32,119 bases of DNA from Candidatus Blautia pullistercoris (GTDB lineage Bacteria > Bacillota > Clostridia > Lachnospirales > Lachnospiraceae): the NCBI GenBank assembly GCA_019114545.1, contig DXFG01000058.1:1-32119 (forward strand). Direction: 5' to 3'. Below are positions 9,751 to 18,449 of this stretch, piece after piece. Both the position numbers and the translations under genes were made by a program. Below the pieces are notes generated by a model. It saw only the letters and a program-made list of their open reading frames with translations. It did no database searches and was not told the DNA's origin. Position 1 is the first letter of the stretch, and each line of letters begins with the position of its first letter.

Positions 9751-10014
9751 TTATTTCTGAGACTTTCTGCTCAGGTATTCTTCGATACCCTTCATAGCCT
9801 CTTCCTCATCTACGCCTTCTACAGATACTGTCACTTTTTCTCCAGCATCCAGTCCAAGGCTCATCATACCCATAATGCTTTTTGCGTTCACCCGTTTCTC
9901 CTCATTCTCCAGATAAATGCTACTTGCATACTGGCTGGCGATCTGAACGAGCAATGCGACAGGCCTTGCTTCCAGTCCGTTTGAAATCCCAATCGTTATC
10001 GGTTTCCTAATCAT
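9751..10014 (-). CDS. HPr-family protein, Crh-like (Glu in place of His15, Ser46 motif kept)
   Basis: SNGLEARPVALLVQIASQY...VNAKSIMGMMSLGL; adjacent to whiA as crh is in Bacillus. Confidence 0.85.
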   Translation of the reverse strand: MIRKPITIGISNGLEARPVALLVQIASQYASSIYLENEEKRVNAKSIMGMMSLGLDAGEKVTVSVEGVDEEEAMKGIEEYLSRKSQK

Positions 10015-11036
10015 ACTTGTTCCTCCTTATTCCTGTCTGCGCTTCCAAAAGGGTGCGCAGCGTGGGCCTTCATGTCCATGTTTCCCACATCGTTGCATTC
10101 TCTGAGCTGTTCTGCTATGGTACTGATCTTCCTGAGTCTGTGATTGATCCCTGACTTGCCAATAGGCACAGTCAGGAGCGCTCCCAACTCTTTCAGGGAT
10201 GCCTGTGGATATTCCAGCCGGACTATCGCTGTCTCCTCCAGATTTTCCGGAAGTCTGTGGAGACCTATCGTATCCCGGATATATGCAATATCCTCCATCT
10301 GCTTTACCGCAGCATTTACAGTCTTGTTAATATTTGCCGTTTCGCAGTTCACCTTTCTGTTCACAGTATTCCGCATTCCCTTGAGGATCCTGACATTTTC
10401 CAGGTTCATCAAAGAGACTCCTGCTCCCATAAGGCCTAAAAGTTCTACGATTTGTGCGCCTTCTTTCACATAAACAACATCATACTTTTTGCGTTTCACA
10501 ATCTTGGCATCAATTTCAAAAGACTGTATCAGCTCCTGCAGCTGCCGGGCCTTCTCCTGGCTGGTACATACGATCTCAAAGTGATAAAACTTGGTAGGAT
10601 CGCTGATGGAACCGGCACATAAAAAAGCGCCCCGCAGGAAGGCCCTCTTACAGCAATTCTTCTGAATCACCATTTGACTGACCAGGCCCTCCACGGCTGC
10701 CGTACTCCTGTCCGGGGAAAGAATCTTTACCGCCTGCAGAATCTTCACCGTAAGTTCCTGATTTCCTACGTCAATCGTAAATCGGTTGTTTTTTTTGACT
10801 ATTCTTTCATCAATAGAAACTTCGTCATTTATTTTAAACGTTTTTTCCAGCAATGTAAAGTATTTTCTTATAATCCCTGGATTTTCCGCAGATACTCTCA
10901 AATCTGTCTCACCCTGGCTGTTTTTTCGGATTTCTCCGTTAAAGGCCACGATGGCAGCCAGTTCTGCAATCCTGCAGTGTCTGGCATTATCAGTTTTTTT
11001 CAGTAGTTCTTCTTTTACATCTCCGGAGAAAGACAT
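10011..11036 (-). CDS. whiA: DNA-binding protein WhiA
   Basis: MSFSGDVKEELLK...RRAFLRGAFLCAGSISDPTKFYHFEI...HRLPENLEETAIVRLEYPQASLKELGALL. Confidence 0.95.
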   Translation of the reverse strand: MSFSGDVKEELLKKTDNARHCRIAELAAIVAFNGEIRKNSQGETDLRVSAENPGIIRKYFTLLEKTFKINDEVSIDERIVKKNNRFTIDVGNQELTVKILQAVKILSPDRSTAAVEGLVSQMVIQKNCCKRAFLRGAFLCAGSISDPTKFYHFEIVCTSQEKARQLQELIQSFEIDAKIVKRKKYDVVYVKEGAQIVELLGLMGAGVSLMNLENVRILKGMRNTVNRKVNCETANINKTVNAAVKQMEDIAYIRDTIGLHRLPENLEETAIVRLEYPQASLKELGALLTVPIGKSGINHRLRKISTIAEQLRECNDVGNMDMKAHAAHPFGSADRNKEEQV

Positions 11037-11905
11037 TACTTTCCATCCTTTTCTATATCTCTATGTTCTATGCGAAGTCCATATTCTTCACTTTTATCAA
11101 GACGGCGGTAGAGCTCGTTGGCAAGAGTCACCGAACGGTGCTTGCCCCCGGTACATCCTACCCCGATAACCAGCTGGGTCTTTCCCTCTGCAATATAATT
11201 GGGAATCAGGAACCGGATCATATCCTCCAGCTTGTCAGAAAATTCATGAGCCAGATCAAATCCCATAACATAATCTCTCACTGGCTGGTCATTGCCGCTT
11301 AAGGGACGAAGCTGCTCTATGTAGTAAGGATTTGGCAGGAAGCGCACGTCAAAAACAAGATCCGCATCCTGGGGAATTCCGTATTTAAAGCCAAAGGACA
11401 ATACTGTGACCATAAGGTTGCGGAACTTAACATTTTCCACAAAAATTTTTTCCAGTTCTTCCCGAAGCTCCCTTGTGAGAAGTTTGCTGGTATCCAGGAT
11501 ATAATCTGCATACTGCTTCAGGTCTTTCAGACGTTCCCTCTCTTTTTTGATTCCTTCATCCACCCGGCCGCTGCCTGCCAAAGGATGGCTTCGCCGGGTT
11601 TCCTTATACCGCTTCACCAGAGCCTTATCCTCTGCATCCAAAAACAGGATTTCTACTTTTGTCCCCGGATACTTGATCTTCTCCAGAACGGATTCCAGTT
11701 CATCTAAAGATTTACCGCTTCTTACATCGATCCCCACAGCCACTCTCTCGATCTCTCCCGGACCGCTATCCCGGATAATCTGGATAAATTTTTCGATCAG
11801 AGGCACCGGCAGATTATCCACACAGAAATATTCCATATCTTCCAGCATTTTCAAGGCAGTACTCTTTCCTGCTCCTGACATTCCCGTAACAATTACAAAC
11901 CGCAT
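11036..11905 (-). CDS. rapZ: RNase adapter/nucleotide-binding protein RapZ (YvcJ)
   Basis: MRFVIVTGMSGAGKSTALKMLEDMEYFCVDNLP...IGVGCTGGKHRSVTLANEL. Confidence 0.96.
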   Translation of the reverse strand: MRFVIVTGMSGAGKSTALKMLEDMEYFCVDNLPVPLIEKFIQIIRDSGPGEIERVAVGIDVRSGKSLDELESVLEKIKYPGTKVEILFLDAEDKALVKRYKETRRSHPLAGSGRVDEGIKKERERLKDLKQYADYILDTSKLLTRELREELEKIFVENVKFRNLMVTVLSFGFKYGIPQDADLVFDVRFLPNPYYIEQLRPLSGNDQPVRDYVMGFDLAHEFSDKLEDMIRFLIPNYIAEGKTQLVIGVGCTGGKHRSVTLANELYRRLDKSEEYGLRIEHRDIEKDGK

Positions 11906-11913
11906 AGCTCCTC

Positions 11914-12828
11914 CTAAAATTCTCCCAGAAATTTCACTTCTGTCTCCAGTTCCACGCCGAATTTTTCCCGGACTCTCTTCTGCACCTCCCGGATCAGGGT
12001 CAGGACATCGCTGGCGGAAGCCCCTCCGGTATTGACTACAAAGCCGCAGTGTTTCTCAGAAACCTGAGCTCCTCCTACGGAAAATCCACGAAGGCCTGCA
12101 TCCATGATCAGCTTTCCCGCGAAGTAACCCTCCGGCCGTTTAAAGGTACTGCCGGCGCTTGGCAGATCCAGAGGCTGCTTCTCCACTCTTTTCTGTTTCA
12201 GGTCCTCCATAAGCTTCCGGATCTCTTCCCGGTCTCCCGGCCGAAGTTCCAGCACTGCCGCCAGGACAATATAGCCTTTTTCTTTCACTGCACTGGTCCG
12301 GTATCCCAGCTTCAGATCTTTCTTTTCCAGAGTAAAGATCCTTCCCTGCTGATCCATGACCAATACCTCTTTGAGGATATCTTTCATCTCTCCTCCGTAG
12401 GCCCCTGCGTTCATCACCACTGCGCCTCCCAGGGTCCCGGGAATCCCTGCGGCAAACTCCATACCGGTAAGTCCTTCCTCCAGGGCCTCCGCCGCAATCT
12501 TTGCCAGGCTCGCCCCGGCCTTTGCATGGATCAGGCAGCCTTCCACCCGGATGTCACTGACATTTTTCCACAGCTGAATCACTACACCACGATATCCCTG
12601 ATCGCTGACCAGGAGGTTGCTGCCGTTTCCCAAAATGAAATAAGGAAGTTTTTCCTCCCGGCAGATCTCTACCACTTTCTGTATTTCCTTTGCACTGTGA
12701 GGACAGAGGTAATAATCCGCCGGGCCTCCGATGCGAAAGGTCGTGTGCCTTTTCATAGGCTCATTTCTATATACATTATCACTGCCAAGACAGGCACAGA
12801 ATTTATTCTCGATCCTGTTATTTTCCAT
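11914..12828 (-). CDS. murB: UDP-N-acetylmuramate dehydrogenase
   Basis: HTTFRIGGPADYYLCP...LGNGSNLLVSDQGYRG...PSAGSTFKRPEGYFAGKLI. Confidence 0.96.
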   Translation of the reverse strand: MENNRIENKFCACLGSDNVYRNEPMKRHTTFRIGGPADYYLCPHSAKEIQKVVEICREEKLPYFILGNGSNLLVSDQGYRGVVIQLWKNVSDIRVEGCLIHAKAGASLAKIAAEALEEGLTGMEFAAGIPGTLGGAVVMNAGAYGGEMKDILKEVLVMDQQGRIFTLEKKDLKLGYRTSAVKEKGYIVLAAVLELRPGDREEIRKLMEDLKQKRVEKQPLDLPSAGSTFKRPEGYFAGKLIMDAGLRGFSVGGAQVSEKHCGFVVNTGGASASDVLTLIREVQKRVREKFGVELETEVKFLGEF

Positions 12829-12848
12829 TGTTCTGTTATATTCCCCTT

Positions 12849-13637
12849 TTATGCTTTATTAAAAACCAGATCCCTGATCACTTCTCCTGCTATCATCAGA
12901 CCTGCCACTCCCGGAACAAAAGATACGCTGGCCGGAACAGGCCGTCCTGTCCCGCTTCTGGTCTCCTGGACAGTTTCGGTTTTCTTTTCCGGCTGTCCCA
13001 GACGCCTCCGGTTCTCTTTGGGCAAAGGTTCTGTAGAAAAAAGGACCTTCACCTTTTTGATCTTCCGCTTCTTTAACTCTGCCCGCATCACTTTTGCCAA
13101 CGGGCAGACACTGGTCTTGGAAATATCTGCGATCTGAAAGCAGGATGGATTCAGCTTATTGCCGGTTCCCATACAGGAGATTACCGGCACCCCTGCTTCC
13201 TTGGCCTTTTCGATCAAAAGCAGCTTGGCAGATACCGTATCCACCGCATCCACAATATAATCAAACGTGGAAAAATCAAAAAGCTCCGCCGTCTCTGCCC
13301 CGAAAAAGGTATCATATGTATGCACCACTGCATCCTGATTGATATCCATGATCCTTTCTTTTGCTACCAGGACTTTTTTCCTCCCTATGGTAGAGCGGAG
13401 GGCTACCAGCTGCCTGTTGAGATTTGTCAGACTCACCACATCGTGGTCCACCAGCGTCAGGCTTCCCACTCCGGATCTGGCCAGAGCTTCCACCACATAA
13501 GAGCCTACCCCTCCGATCCCGAATACTGCGATCTTTGCTTCCGCCAGTATTTTCAATCCTTCTTTTCCTAAAAGTTCTTCTGAACGCGAGAATGCATGAA
13601 GCATCTTCCGTTTCCTCCTCTGATTTAAGGTCTGCAT
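12849..13637 (-). CDS. tcdA: ThiF/E1-like tRNA threonylcarbamoyladenosine dehydratase (TcdA family); start probably at internal MLHAFSRSEELLG
   Basis: AVFGIGGVGSYVVEALARSGVGSLTLVDHDVVSLTNLNRQ...DAVDTVSAKLLLIEKA. Confidence 0.88.
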   Translation of the reverse strand: MQTLNQRRKRKMLHAFSRSEELLGKEGLKILAEAKIAVFGIGGVGSYVVEALARSGVGSLTLVDHDVVSLTNLNRQLVALRSTIGRKKVLVAKERIMDINQDAVVHTYDTFFGAETAELFDFSTFDYIVDAVDTVSAKLLLIEKAKEAGVPVISCMGTGNKLNPSCFQIADISKTSVCPLAKVMRAELKKRKIKKVKVLFSTEPLPKENRRRLGQPEKKTETVQETRSGTGRPVPASVSFVPGVAGLMIAGEVIRDLVFNKA

Positions 13638-13754
13638 ATAAGGGGGGTTGCCCCATGAACTTATCCACTATCCCGCTCATGTGACAGCCCCTCTCCTTAT
13701 CACTGACCTTTATACTGTTTTTTATTATACTATCATTTTGAAAAAAAGTATAGC

Positions 13755-14111
13755 TTAGTTTTTCATCTTGGGTTTGAAAATAAGGCTTGCCAGGTACCCG
13801 AAAATCAATGCCGCAGAGATCCCCACTGCGCTGGCGGTAAATCCTCCCATAAAAATCCCCAGGAATCCCTGTTCCAGCACTGCTTTTTTTACCCCCTTAA
13901 AAAGGGTATTTCCAAATCCCAGCAAAGGTACGCTGGCGCCTGCCCCGGCAAAATCGATAAGCCTGTCGTAAATCCCCAGACTTCCCAGTACCGCTCCGGT
14001 ACATACCAGAAGCACCATGACCCTTCCCGGCATCAGTTTTGTCTTTTCCAGAAGTATCTGGACCAGAGCGCAGATAATGCCCCCCACCCAGAATGCCTGA
14101 ATATATTCCAT
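13755..14111 (-). CDS. spoVAE: Stage V sporulation protein AE (SpoVAEb type)
   Basis: AFWVGGIICALVQILLEKTKLMPGRVMVLLVCTG; follows spoVAD. Confidence 0.9.
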   Translation of the reverse strand: MEYIQAFWVGGIICALVQILLEKTKLMPGRVMVLLVCTGAVLGSLGIYDRLIDFAGAGASVPLLGFGNTLFKGVKKAVLEQGFLGIFMGGFTASAVGISAALIFGYLASLIFKPKMKN

Positions 14112-14122
14112 ATTTTTCTCCT

Positions 14123-15151
14123 TTAACAGTGTTCCGCCACAACCGCCTGGGCAATTCCGGGAACACTCTTTCCTTCATTATAACTGACTTTGGACAGCAG
14201 GGCTCCTGTAGGGATAAAAAGGATCCTTCTCCACTCTCCCTTTTCCACCTTCGGCAGAATATAAGAGGCAAATGTGGCTGCTGAGCAGCCGCAGCCGCTT
14301 CCTCCTGCATGAGTATCCTGTGTCTCTTTGTCAAAAATCTCAATTCCGCAGTCCATATGCCTGTCTTCTATACAGATCCCCTTCTCTTCCAGCAGATCAA
14401 ACAGTATTTTCTGGCCGATTTCTCCCAGGTCCCCGGTGATGATCCTGTCATAATCTTCCGGTTTTCTGGTGAAATCCCTGAGATTTGCCTCTATGGTACT
14501 GGCCGCCGCAGGAGCCATACAGGCTCCCATATTGAAAGAGTCTTTCAGACCAAAGTCCACGATCTTTCCTGTAGTGATCCCGGTGATCCTGGCATGACTT
14601 TTCCTGGTTCCCAGAATACAGGCGCCGCTTCCGGTAACCGTCCAGGTAGCGGAAAGAGGCCTTTGACTGCCGTATCCCAGAGGATATCGAAATTCCTTCT
14701 CAGCACTGCAAAAATGGCTGGAGGTCACCACCCCTACATATTCCCCATAGCCTCCCGCTACCGCCATAGAAGCCAGAGACAAAGCCTCTCCCATAGTGGA
14801 GCAGGCCCCGTAGAGTCCGTATACCGGTCTGTGAAATCCCATAATACCAAAGGATGAAGCGATAGTCTGAGCCAGGAGATCCCCCGCATAGATCAGCCGC
14901 AGCTCTTCCCGGGAAATCCCTGCTTTTTCCATAGCAATAGATAAGGCTTCTTTCTGTAGGGTGCTTTCCGCCTCCTCCCAGGAGCCGCAGCCAAAGAGAC
15001 CGTCTTCTTCTCCGATCTTATCAAAATATTTTCCCAGAGGCCCATCCCCTTCCTTCTTTCCCACCACGGAGCCGGCCCCCAGCAGATATACGCTGCTGTC
15101 AAACTGAATACTTTGCTCACCTACTGTATGTCCCATTACACAATCCCCCAC
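14123..15151 (-). CDS. spoVAD: Stage V sporulation protein AD
   Basis: Thiolase-like fold: VGEQSIQFDSSVYLLGAGSVVGKKEGDGPLGKYFD...GSGCGCSAATFASYILP. Confidence 0.94.
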   Translation of the reverse strand: MGDCVMGHTVGEQSIQFDSSVYLLGAGSVVGKKEGDGPLGKYFDKIGEEDGLFGCGSWEEAESTLQKEALSIAMEKAGISREELRLIYAGDLLAQTIASSFGIMGFHRPVYGLYGACSTMGEALSLASMAVAGGYGEYVGVVTSSHFCSAEKEFRYPLGYGSQRPLSATWTVTGSGACILGTRKSHARITGITTGKIVDFGLKDSFNMGACMAPAAASTIEANLRDFTRKPEDYDRIITGDLGEIGQKILFDLLEEKGICIEDRHMDCGIEIFDKETQDTHAGGSGCGCSAATFASYILPKVEKGEWRRILFIPTGALLSKVSYNEGKSVPGIAQAVVAEHC

Positions 15152-15606
15152 ATATGAAGAAAATAATAGATCAGTCCCAGAAGAGAAGAAACCAGAATCC
15201 CGTAAAGGATAACAGGTCCGGCAATGGTAAAGATCTTACAGCCGATACCGAATACCTGGCCTTCCTTCTGATACTCAATAGCCGGGGCTGCCACAGAATT
15301 GGCAAATCCGGTGATGGGTACTAAAGTTCCTGCGCCGCCCCATTTTGCCAGTTTTGGATAGATATTCAGCCCTGTGAAAAGGGCACTTAAAAATACCAGG
15401 ATCAGCGAAGTCCAGGACCCCGCTGTCTCTTTATCCAGCCCCAGCCACTGACACAGGTTTAAAATTCCCTGTCCTAATGTACAGATAAGACCGCCGCTTA
15501 TAAACGCTCTCCACATATTCTTTATCAAAGAGTGGACAGGGGTCTTCTTTTTTACATAGTCTTCATATTGCTTCGCTTTTTCCTGTTCTTTCTGCGGCTG
15601 CTCCAT
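15136..15606 (-). CDS. spoVAC: Stage V sporulation protein AC
   Basis: MEQPQKEQEKAKQYEDYVKKKTPVHSLIKNMWRAFISGGLICTLGQGI; start trimmed from 15903. Confidence 0.92.
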   Translation of the reverse strand: MEQPQKEQEKAKQYEDYVKKKTPVHSLIKNMWRAFISGGLICTLGQGILNLCQWLGLDKETAGSWTSLILVFLSALFTGLNIYPKLAKWGGAGTLVPITGFANSVAAPAIEYQKEGQVFGIGCKIFTIAGPVILYGILVSSLLGLIYYFLHMWGIV

Positions 15607-15659
15607 ATAGTCTTTACCTCCTTTTGCTTCTGGTCTTAGTATGCGGACTGCACCTGGTT

Positions 15660-16070
15660 TTATGCACAAAGCTGAAGAAGACTTCCCAGAATTTTTCCCG
15701 CAGCAATGGAAATAATGATCAGTACCGCTCCTTTGTGTATTCCCAAACGTCTGGCTGCTATGGCAAAGGCATTTACCACTTCCCCCAGGGCAATGATCCA
15801 GCTTCCCAGAAAAATTCCGAAAAAAAGACCTGTAAAGCCGGTGCCAAGACTTCCCACAGGCACCTTCAGACTGTATACAGAAACCAGATTCCCCAGGATA
15901 CATCCCAGAACCAGAAAATCCTCATATAAAAGAATATGTCTTCCCGTATGGGTGATACCCGCATATCTTGGGATAATACCCAGTCCTATGATAAAGGCTG
16001 ACAGAGCGGCAGCAACTACAGCGCCTCCGCAGAGGCCGGTAATCCCTGTAATGATCAGTCCCAGACTCAT
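15660..16070 (-). CDS. spoVAB: Stage V sporulation protein AB
   Basis: TM-rich protein GGAVVAAALSAFIIGLGIIPRYAGITHT between spoVAA and spoVAC. Confidence 0.88.
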   Translation of the reverse strand: MSLGLIITGITGLCGGAVVAAALSAFIIGLGIIPRYAGITHTGRHILLYEDFLVLGCILGNLVSVYSLKVPVGSLGTGFTGLFFGIFLGSWIIALGEVVNAFAIAARRLGIHKGAVLIIISIAAGKILGSLLQLCA

Positions 16071-16696
16071 ATGCAGTGCTCCTTCCCGCCTTTTCTCCTG
16101 TTCTTATCCGCAATGAGGGTCTTGTCCACATCTTCTTCATAGGTACGCATCTGCACCTCTATAGGAGAAGGATCTTTGGTGATCTTCCCGTGTCCGAAAT
16201 GATTGAAAAAGAAAAGGACGCCAATCCCGATCCCAAGAGAATAACAAAATTCCAGAAGGGTCCAGCCCTCCGGTCTGATCCCGGTAAGCTGGAAATACAG
16301 CTTGGGGAAAAGAGTCTGTATATCGATATCCGTGTTAAAAGTCATAATGGAAAAGGCTGCTCCGAAAAAGGAAAGAATACAGACAAACCCCGTCTTTATA
16401 TACGCTTTCCACTGCCCCCCTTTTGTAAGTTCCTTATAGGTGACGATAACATTTGCCTCTCCTATATGGGTCACATCCAGATTTTTCTCCTCCCGGGCAA
16501 TAGCTCTTACCAAATCCACCGCCGAAACTACATATCTTCCCTGGGCATGATCCGGTATGGTCATGACCCGGCGAACCAGATTTCGATCCACTACTTTCTG
16601 GTCATTGCAGGCCAGCTTTGCCACATCTCCCAGACAGATCTGAGGGCTGTGGACCTCCACGTTTTTTTCTGTTTGTATATATAAGACTTCACTCAT
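16067..16696 (-). CDS. spoVAA: Stage V sporulation protein AA
   Basis: MSEVLYIQTEKNVEVHSPQICLGDVAKLACNDQKV; start trimmed from 16735. Confidence 0.88.
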   Translation of the reverse strand: MSEVLYIQTEKNVEVHSPQICLGDVAKLACNDQKVVDRNLVRRVMTIPDHAQGRYVVSAVDLVRAIAREEKNLDVTHIGEANVIVTYKELTKGGQWKAYIKTGFVCILSFFGAAFSIMTFNTDIDIQTLFPKLYFQLTGIRPEGWTLLEFCYSLGIGIGVLFFFNHFGHGKITKDPSPIEVQMRTYEEDVDKTLIADKNRRKGGKEHCI

Positions 16697-16764
16697 AAAG
16701 AACCTCCCTGCATAAAAAGATTTGTGCCCTGTCAATGCTGCCGCAAACAGTTTCCTCTGGGCTA

Positions 16765-16794
16765 TAGTATCTCTGTTCAGGAAGGTAATTATTC
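16765..16794 (-). promoter_or_regulatory. Predicted forespore sigma-F/sigma-G type promoter for the spoVA genes
   Basis: Minus strand GAATA (16794-16790), 18-nt spacer, GATACTA (16771-16765), close to the GHATR-N18-CATNHTA consensus, in the sigF-spoVAA gap. Confidence 0.55.
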
Positions 16795-16802
16795 TTGTCC
16801 GC

Positions 16803-17516
16803 CTATAGTTTTTCCCGGAGACGGCCCAGTATTTTTTTCTCCATCCGGGAAACCTGGACCTGGGATAATCCCATTTTTTCTCCTATATAGGCCTGGGTCT
16901 TTTCCTGAAAAAAGCGCAGATAGATCAGTTCACGCTCTTTAGCGCTTAAATCTCCCAGAATCTCCTCTAAAAACATTTTGTTCAGAACCTCTTCCTGCTG
17001 GCTTTTTTCCTGAGGCAGTTTATCCTCCAGAGAGATATCACTGCCATCACTTTCGTAGATCGTTTTTTGGAGGGATTCTATCTGTGCTCCCGACTCCAGA
17101 GCCATGACCAGCTCCTCTCTTGATATCCCCACTTCTGTCGCCAGCTCTTCCATATCCGGTTCCCGGTTCTTCTTCTGGAGCAGCCGCTCTCTGGCCGCAT
17201 AGGCTTTAGCTGCCGTCTCCTTCAGAGAACGGCTGACTTTCATCATACCGTCATCCCGGAGATATCGCTTGATCTCGCCTGTGATCATGGGCACCGCATA
17301 AGTAGAAAATTTCACATTATAGGAAAGATCAAATTTGTCGATAGCTTTCAGCAGCCCTATGCTCCCGATCTGGATCAGATCCTCCATCTCTACACCCCGG
17401 TTCTGAAATCTTTTCGCAATGCTGTGGACCAGCCCCATATTTTTTTCTGCCAGTATATCTCTTGCTTCCTTATCTCCCTGGTGCACACGCCCGATAAGGG
17501 CAAGGATATCGTCCAT
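16803..17516 (-). CDS. sigF: RNA polymerase sporulation sigma factor SigF
   Basis: MEDLIQIGSIGLLKAIDKFDLSYNVKFSTYAVPMITGEIKRYLRDDGMMKVSRS; spoIIAB upstream. Confidence 0.96.
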   Translation of the reverse strand: MDDILALIGRVHQGDKEARDILAEKNMGLVHSIAKRFQNRGVEMEDLIQIGSIGLLKAIDKFDLSYNVKFSTYAVPMITGEIKRYLRDDGMMKVSRSLKETAAKAYAARERLLQKKNREPDMEELATEVGISREELVMALESGAQIESLQKTIYESDGSDISLEDKLPQEKSQQEEVLNKMFLEEILGDLSAKERELIYLRFFQEKTQAYIGEKMGLSQVQVSRMEKKILGRLREKL

Positions 17517-17524
17517 ACGCCCTC

Positions 17525-17968
17525 CTATTCAAAAACCGGATTCTGTCTTCCGATGAGCTTTTTCATAGTCACAGTGGTTCCCTTCCCCGGTTCCGACTCT
17601 ACTGTCACTTGATCCATAAAAGCTTCCATAAAGGCAAACCCCATGCCTGACCGGTCCTGTTCCGGTTTGGTGGTATACAACGGCTCCATGGCCTTCTCAA
17701 CATCTTCGATCCCTTTCCCTGTGTCCTTTACCACCACGGTCAGTTCTCTTTGATCATTTCTGCACTCTATCCGTATTTTCTCTGTTCTCTCATCATAAGC
17801 ATGAACAATGCAGTTGGTAATCGCCTCAGAAACTGCGGTTTTTATATCTGCCACCTCTTCCAGAGTAGGATTCAGCTGGGTGCTGAAAGCCGCTACTGCT
17901 ATCCGTACCAGTCCTTCATTACAGGATCTGCTCTCTACTTCCAAGATCATCTCATTTTTCTTTTCCAT
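17525..17968 (-). CDS. spoIIAB: Anti-sigma F factor SpoIIAB
   Basis: KNEMILEVESRSCNEGLVRIAVAAFSTQLNPTLEEVADIKTAVSEAITNCIVHAY; GHKL ATPase motifs. Confidence 0.96.
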   Translation of the reverse strand: MEKKNEMILEVESRSCNEGLVRIAVAAFSTQLNPTLEEVADIKTAVSEAITNCIVHAYDERTEKIRIECRNDQRELTVVVKDTGKGIEDVEKAMEPLYTTKPEQDRSGMGFAFMEAFMDQVTVESEPGKGTTVTMKKLIGRQNPVFE

Positions 17969-17980
17969 GGCCGGGTCCTC

Positions 17981-18316
17981 CTATCTTTTCCTGTGGTTCC
18001 ACACAGGTTCCTGGCTGATCTCAATATGTTTGTAAATTCCCGAAAGCTGCATGATCCGCAAAATCCTGTCATTTACATGAATGGCACTGACAGTACCGCC
18101 GCTGTAGCTTAATAGCCGTTTTCTTCCCATGATCATTCCAATCCCTGAGCTGTCCATAAAATCTGTATTTGAGAAATCAAAGACCAACTGCCTTACTGCT
18201 CCCCTTTCCAGCTCCTGGTCTATGGCTCCGGTGATCTGCTGGGCAAAATGATGGTCCAGCTCCCTGGGAATATAGACAATAAGCATTGTCCCTCTTTTTT
18301 TCATATATTCTTCCAT
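17981..18316 (-). CDS. spoIIAA: Anti-sigma F factor antagonist SpoIIAA (start uncertain; MKKRG or MLIVYIP also possible)
   Basis: STAS domain with VFDFSNTDFMDSSGIGMIMGR. Confidence 0.93.
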   Translation of the reverse strand: MEEYMKKRGTMLIVYIPRELDHHFAQQITGAIDQELERGAVRQLVFDFSNTDFMDSSGIGMIMGRKRLLSYSGGTVSAIHVNDRILRIMQLSGIYKHIEISQEPVWNHRKR

Positions 18317-18383
18317 AATCTGTCCCCTTTCTATCCATACTCCCCCTCCTCTTTAGAGGGTTTTTCTCTGATTTTAGCGTATA

Positions 18384-18420
18384 GAAAAAGGAGCCTTTTC
18401 TAAAAGCTCCTTTTCCTCAA
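18384..18420. terminator. Bidirectional intrinsic terminator
   Basis: AAAAAGGAGCCTTTTCTAAAAGCTCCTTTTCC stem with T-runs on both sides. Confidence 0.75.
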
Positions 18421-18449
18421 GGTTCCTCTTATGTATGTGCTGCCACATT

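Noticed and set aside
12049-13137. 362-aa plus-strand ORF
   Set aside because: Antisense to murB and tcdA; composition is not that of a plausible protein and it has no context.
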